Shown here piece after piece: positions 6,780-9,714 of a stretch of DNA of 9,714 bases. How positions within the stretch are numbered: the stretch's first letter is position 1; every line of letters begins with the position of its first letter. Made by a program: the position numbers and the translations under genes. The notes under the pieces are model-generated. The model ran no database searches. It worked only from the letters and a program-made list of their open reading frames with translations, and was not told the origin of the DNA. Source of the stretch: an uncultured Bacteroidales bacterium (GTDB lineage Bacteria > Bacteroidota > Bacteroidia > Bacteroidales > Muribaculaceae); the NCBI GenBank assembly GCA_900549375.1, contig URNY01000103.1, positions 1-9,714 of the forward strand, given 5' to 3'.

Positions 6780-7784
6780 ATGGAAAACTCTTTCAGTTAT
6801 CAGCCGGCAGCCGATCGTTACGAACAGATGCCATATAAATATTGTGGCAAGAGTGGCTTGCAGTTACCTCTAATCTCTTTGGGGTTGTGGCATAATTTCG
6901 GTAGTGTGGACAATTTCAATGTAGCAACCGACATGATTAAGTATGCTTTCGATCACGGTGTTACTCATTTCGACTTGGCAAATAATTACGGTCCCGATCC
7001 CGGAAGTGCGGAACTAAATTTCGGACGAATCTTGAAAGAGAACTTTCAAGGCTACCGGGATGAAATGATAATCTCCTCCAAAGCCGGTCATGACATGTGG
7101 GCAGGTCCTTATGGCGGAAATAGCTCTCGTAAAAATCTGATGGCAAGCATTGACCAAAGTCTCCGCCGGACAGGTCTGGAGTACTTCGATATCTTTTATA
7201 GTCATCGTTATGATGGGGTCACTCCGGTTGAAGAAACCATCCAGACATTGATTGATATTGTGAAGCAAGGGAAAGCACTGTATATCGGAATTTCTAAATA
7301 TCCTCCCGAACAAGCCCGTGTTGCCTATGAGATGATGGCAAAGGCCGGTGTTCCCTGTCTTATCAGCCAATATCGGTATAGTATGTTCGATCGTGCGGTT
7401 GAGGCTGAATCCCTTCCTTTAGCGGCAGAATACGGTTCCGGCTTCATAGCTTTCTCTCCTTTGGCACAGGGATTATTGACCGATAAATACCTGAACGGCA
7501 TCCCGGAAGGTTCCCGTGCTGCCCGTTCTTCGGGTTTTCTTCAACAATCTCAAGTGACGCATGAAAAAGTAGAAGCTGCCCGTCAATTAAATGAAATAGC
7601 TCGCCGCCGTGGGCAAACGCTGGCTGAAATGGCTTTGGCATGGGTGCTGAAAGATGAAAGAATGACATCGGTGATTGTAGGTGCAAGTTCTGTGAATCAG
7701 TTGGCCGACAATTTGAAAGCGTTGGAACATTTGGAGTTCACGACAGACGAGTTGAAAGAGATAGAACAGATTTTACCCGGATAA
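6780..7784 (+). CDS. yghZ: YghZ-type aldo/keto reductase (L-glyceraldehyde 3-phosphate reductase)
   Basis: This 334-residue NADPH-dependent oxidoreductase aligns by eye with E. coli YghZ/Gpr (AKR14 family) along its whole length: 'YKYCGKSGLQLPLISLGLWH', 'THFDLANNYGPDPGSAE', 'DEMIISSKAGHDMW', 'GLEYFDIFYSHRYD', 'SPLAQGLLTDKYLNGIP' and 'SVIVGASSVNQLADN' (the nucleotide-binding end). The catalytic tetrad is complete: Asp65, Tyr70, Lys101, His142. The E. coli enzyme reduces L-glyceraldehyde 3-phosphate to L-glycerol 3-phosphate and also methylglyoxal, so a role in carbonyl detoxification is likely; the true substrate here is inferred. No signal peptide, so cytoplasmic. It stands alone, convergent with the minus-strand peptidase gene. 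By hand count 14 of its 31 Leu codons are TTG and only 3 CTT, unlike the genes to its left. Confidence 0.92.
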   Translation: MENSFSYQPAADRYEQMPYKYCGKSGLQLPLISLGLWHNFGSVDNFNVATDMIKYAFDHGVTHFDLANNYGPDPGSAELNFGRILKENFQGYRDEMIISSKAGHDMWAGPYGGNSSRKNLMASIDQSLRRTGLEYFDIFYSHRYDGVTPVEETIQTLIDIVKQGKALYIGISKYPPEQARVAYEMMAKAGVPCLISQYRYSMFDRAVEAESLPLAAEYGSGFIAFSPLAQGLLTDKYLNGIPEGSRAARSSGFLQQSQVTHEKVEAARQLNEIARRRGQTLAEMALAWVLKDERMTSVIVGASSVNQLADNLKALEHLEFTTDELKEIEQILPG

Positions 7785-7834
7785 ATTCAGTTTGATTCAT
7801 ATTTTAGTTGGTTCCGTTAAAAAATAAATGTGTG

Positions 7835-7871
7835 AAAAATGAATGCCCCGTGCTTCACAGCACAGGGCATT
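7835..7871 (-). terminator. Intrinsic terminator of the minus-strand peptidase gene
   Basis: A 12-base stem with one mismatch (7842-7853 with 7860-7871; arms AATGCCCCGTGC and GCACAGGGCATT) closes a six-base loop. Read on the minus strand, the stem is followed two bases later by five T (A-run 7835-7839 on the plus strand). On the plus strand the stem is followed by an A-rich sequence, so it is not a classical terminator for the aldo/keto reductase. It lies about 100 bases past the peptidase stop. Confidence 0.7.
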
Positions 7872-7942
7872 AGCATACAAACAAACAAAAATAAAACATG
7901 GAGTGGCATTAGGGGTGACAGTCCTGATAACTAAAGTGGGAA

Positions 7943-7962
7943 CTCCGGAACTCTTTCCGGAG
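7943..7962 (-). other. Small perfect hairpin just past the peptidase stop codon
   Basis: CTCCGGAA (7943-7950) pairs with TTCCGGAG (7955-7962) across a four-base loop, ending seven bases before the peptidase stop codon on the minus strand. Outer bases allow the stem to extend with a two-base bulge. No T-run follows. It may protect the mRNA 3' end or assist the stronger terminator downstream. Confidence 0.4.
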
Positions 7963-7968
7963 AGTTAG

Positions 7969-9150
7969 TTATTGGTATACCGTCCCACACCATGTAGTTT
8001 GTGTGTATCCTTGATTTATATACAAGAATTCGTTTTGTGGCACATAGCAGCTCAAGCCGCTATGTGTGTGTATGGTAAAGCCGTATGCCAGTCCGGGCAG
8101 AAAACTGGGAGTGGCAGCCGAGTAAGTAACAATGTTCTTCCATAACTCATTAACGTACGTTTTTAATGCCGGATTGGCTGTTAGCAATGTTTCTTTAAGA
8201 TCGAAAAAGAGATGCCATTCGTTACGGTTGAAACATTGTAAAGAACTGATTGTCTCCGTATCCGGTTCCCAACGGAGAAATGCGGCGCGGGCAAGCAGAG
8301 CAAGTTCTTCTAAATATTCAGTCTGCACTACGCTGATAGTAGCCGAACGATAATCTCCTGTTTTACTGTTCCATGCATCAAAGTAAGATTGCGCAAATCT
8401 CTCTAGTTGCGGAGTTGGCTGGTAAAGATAGGACAGAGCAGACGGATATACCTCTGTCATTCCCGGACTGACAATCTCCGTAGGAGAAGCAATAATCGCT
8501 TCTGTCTTGTCTTTCAATTCATAAGCAACTTCTACACTTCCCATGTAGCAACCTTCAAAAAGAATGAAATCCCATTTCCTATGATTAGGTAAGGGAAGGG
8601 CAGAAGCAAAATCTGCCAGTTCCATTTCATCCTCCCCGTCGATGCAAACACTGCGTGTGCTGCGACTGGGATTTTCCAAACCAGCTGCCGGCAACCATGC
8701 GCTCCCGTGCGAAAACAGGATAAGACCGTAGCTTGAGGCGGAATAGTTGTTCAATATATCATTCAGCACCTGCTTCATTACATTTGATGAGGCAGAATTT
8801 TGTGCCGTATAAGTTTTCAGTAATTGGCGTGGATTTGCAGTGTGGGCACTGATTTCCATCAATTGTGGTGATGTATTTTTGCGATCACAGTAGATAAAAA
8901 GTCGGTTTTGCGAACAGTCAGTTGCCAGGAAGCCGATTGTGAGTGCTGCTATTTTCTGTTCTATTTCTGGAGACAGGCTGTTGTCTCCGGCAAGATAAGC
9001 GATGAGAATACGCTGCGTTTCCTTTTCTTGCTGAGGAATAATAGGGTGAAGATAACCCTCGTTGTCACATGAAGCAAACAACAGATAGCAGCAGCAAAAG
9101 AGAAACAACCGGTAACGGATAAATAATAATATGTGCAACAGATAATTCAC
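7969..9150 (-). CDS. Clostripain-family (C11) cysteine peptidase, lipoprotein
   Basis: This 393-residue protein has a signal peptide (Arg12/Arg14, then the hydrophobic 'LFLFCCCYLLFA') and a lipobox Leu-Phe-Ala-Ser-Cys with Cys28 as the lipidation site. Asp-Asn-Glu follows, acidic enough to suggest surface export in Bacteroidetes. The peptidase region starts 'RILIAYLAGDNSL' at 47-59. The catalytic dyad is visible as 'LILFSHGSAW' (His148) and 'FILFEGCYMGS' (Cys201), typical of C11 peptidases, which cut after Arg or Lys. The end 'GLSCYVPQ' to 'QTTWCGTVYQ' matches the C-terminal phrase of Bacteroidales homologues. The known relative PmC11 of Parabacteroides self-cleaves between the two catalytic residues; here the Arg-rich 'PSRSTRS' at 161-167 is a candidate site (inference). 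The start is GTG, because TAG directly precedes it in frame and no ATG occurs before the lipobox. Confidence 0.9.
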   Translation of the reverse strand: MNYLLHILLFIRYRLFLFCCCYLLFASCDNEGYLHPIIPQQEKETQRILIAYLAGDNSLSPEIEQKIAALTIGFLATDCSQNRLFIYCDRKNTSPQLMEISAHTANPRQLLKTYTAQNSASSNVMKQVLNDILNNYSASSYGLILFSHGSAWLPAAGLENPSRSTRSVCIDGEDEMELADFASALPLPNHRKWDFILFEGCYMGSVEVAYELKDKTEAIIASPTEIVSPGMTEVYPSALSYLYQPTPQLERFAQSYFDAWNSKTGDYRSATISVVQTEYLEELALLARAAFLRWEPDTETISSLQCFNRNEWHLFFDLKETLLTANPALKTYVNELWKNIVTYSAATPSFLPGLAYGFTIHTHSGLSCYVPQNEFLYINQGYTQTTWCGTVYQ

Positions 9151-9205
9151 CTAATATAAAGGGATAAAGAATTTGTTTGTAGCTTCCATTTAGAATTGGA
9201 GAATG

Positions 9206-9242
9206 TAGCCGGGCAAGGCTATGATAAGACAATGCCCGGCTA
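9206..9242 (-). other. Perfect 10-bp GC-rich hairpin between the two minus-strand genes
   Basis: TAGCCGGGCA (9206-9215) pairs exactly with TGCCCGGCTA (9233-9242) around a 17-base loop. It begins 27 bases after the stop of the repeat-protein gene on the minus strand and lies about 55 bases before the peptidase start. No T-run follows on the minus strand. It may be a terminator or partial terminator/processing site for the upstream gene; on the plus strand it has no gene to serve. Confidence 0.5.
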
Positions 9243-9269
9243 AGGTTGTTGAGATAAAAAAGGGAGTGT

Positions 9270-9714
9270 TTATTTTACTGAAATATTGCTCCAGTTACCA
9301 ACTATCAGACCAGAATAGAAATCTCTAATATCCTGTGTGTCATATACTAACTTACAGCCGGCACCTGATGTAGAAAACAGAGGACCAAATGGTTCGTCAG
9401 CCTTTTCAACAGTCAGAGTCTTTCCGGCATTCATGATTAACATGTAATCAGCCACTCCATTACCGTCAGCATCTACACTAGGCAATAAACCGCCTTTGAT
9501 TGTGGTATCTACGCTCGACTTGAAGTTGTGGTTGAATAAACCACCATTGATTACAGCTTCTGCGTCATCTTCCGAACCGACAACAGCAACCTCATTGTTG
9601 TATGTTCCGCCATTGAATGTAGCAGTTTCTTCAACGTTGATGGATACAGAATTGTAAGTCGTTCCTGTGAATGTCACATTTTTCGCTGTGATAGAGGTTG
9701 GCCAGCTGTTTGAA
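9270..9714 (-). CDS. Secreted-type Gly-Gly repeat protein, C-terminal part (5' end outside window)
   Basis: The frame is open from the window edge to TAA at 9270-9272, giving 147 residues; the family is not recognised. The visible part is rich in Thr, Asn, Gly and Val with spaced turns 'FNGGTYNN', 'INGGLFNH' and 'IKGGLLPS', each about 18-20 residues apart. These suggest rungs of a right-handed beta-helix or a similar repetitive extracellular fold. 'VDADGNGVADY' resembles an Asp-rich calcium-binding loop of the type found in secreted proteins. The last 60 residues ('MLIMNAGKTLTVEKADEPFG' onward) end 'GNWSNISVK'; no anchoring motif is obvious. GTG at 9675-9677 is an internal valine in the continuing frame, not a start. 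It lies upstream of the peptidase gene on the same strand, 119 bases apart, so the two may share regulation. Confidence 0.6.
   Translation of the reverse strand, partial: SNSWPTSITAKNVTFTGTTYNSVSINVEETATFNGGTYNNEVAVVGSEDDAEAVINGGLFNHNFKSSVDTTIKGGLLPSVDADGNGVADYMLIMNAGKTLTVEKADEPFGPLFSTSGAGCKLVYDTQDIRDFYSGLIVGNWSNISVK

Noticed and set aside
7872..7898. A-rich CAAA repeats after the terminator stem
   Set aside because: Short, imperfect and ordinary for AT-rich intergenic DNA; no sign of a repeat array or an origin.

Overview
The window reads as Bacteroidales chromosome. The 826-residue MutS2 has the N-terminus usual for that order, the split HipB/HipA-type genes and the lipoprotein clostripain peptidase are typical of gut Bacteroidales, and one promoter (4273-4304) matches the Bacteroides sigma factor consensus TTTG-N19~21-TAnnTTTG. 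No rRNA, tRNA, CRISPR array or insertion sequence was seen.

Left edge (1-609, + strand): the 3' end of a HipB-like helix-turn-helix gene overlaps by one base (TAATG) a 144-codon gene. That gene starts as a HipA N-terminal domain and then changes abruptly, after the Leu-Pro-Asp-Gly motif, into an unrelated helix-turn-helix tail. The HipA kinase domain is absent. This looks like a toxin-antitoxin locus rearranged by deletion and fusion.

Centre-left (669-4282, + strand): a 375-residue double universal-stress-domain protein is followed after only 5 bases by mutS2 (DNA recombination suppression or rescue of collided ribosomes). The spacing suggests one transcript.

Centre (4372-6656, + strand): a two-gene acetylation module. 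A membrane-anchored SGNH/GDSL hydrolase-like protein overlaps by 4 bases (ATGA) an MBOAT-family O-acyltransferase. The pair has its own near-perfect promoter overlapping the end of mutS2. MBOAT proteins normally pass acyl groups across the inner membrane and SGNH partners place them on an extracytoplasmic glycan; the glycan here is unknown.

Right (6780-9714): a YghZ-type aldo/keto reductase (+) converges on a minus-strand pair. The pair is a C11 (clostripain-type) cysteine peptidase lipoprotein and, upstream of it, the C-terminal end of a secreted-looking Gly-Gly repeat protein that runs off the window. A strong hairpin with a T-run on the minus strand lies between the converging genes. Leucine codon choice differs between the left block (CTT/CTG preferred) and the aldo/keto reductase (TTG preferred), so a transfer boundary, or less interestingly an assembly join, may lie near 6660-6780.

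I did not find a clearly new multi-gene system. The items most worth a second look are the HipA/HTH chimera, the universal-stress-protein/MutS2 pairing, and a tetranucleotide tract inside the acyltransferase gene.
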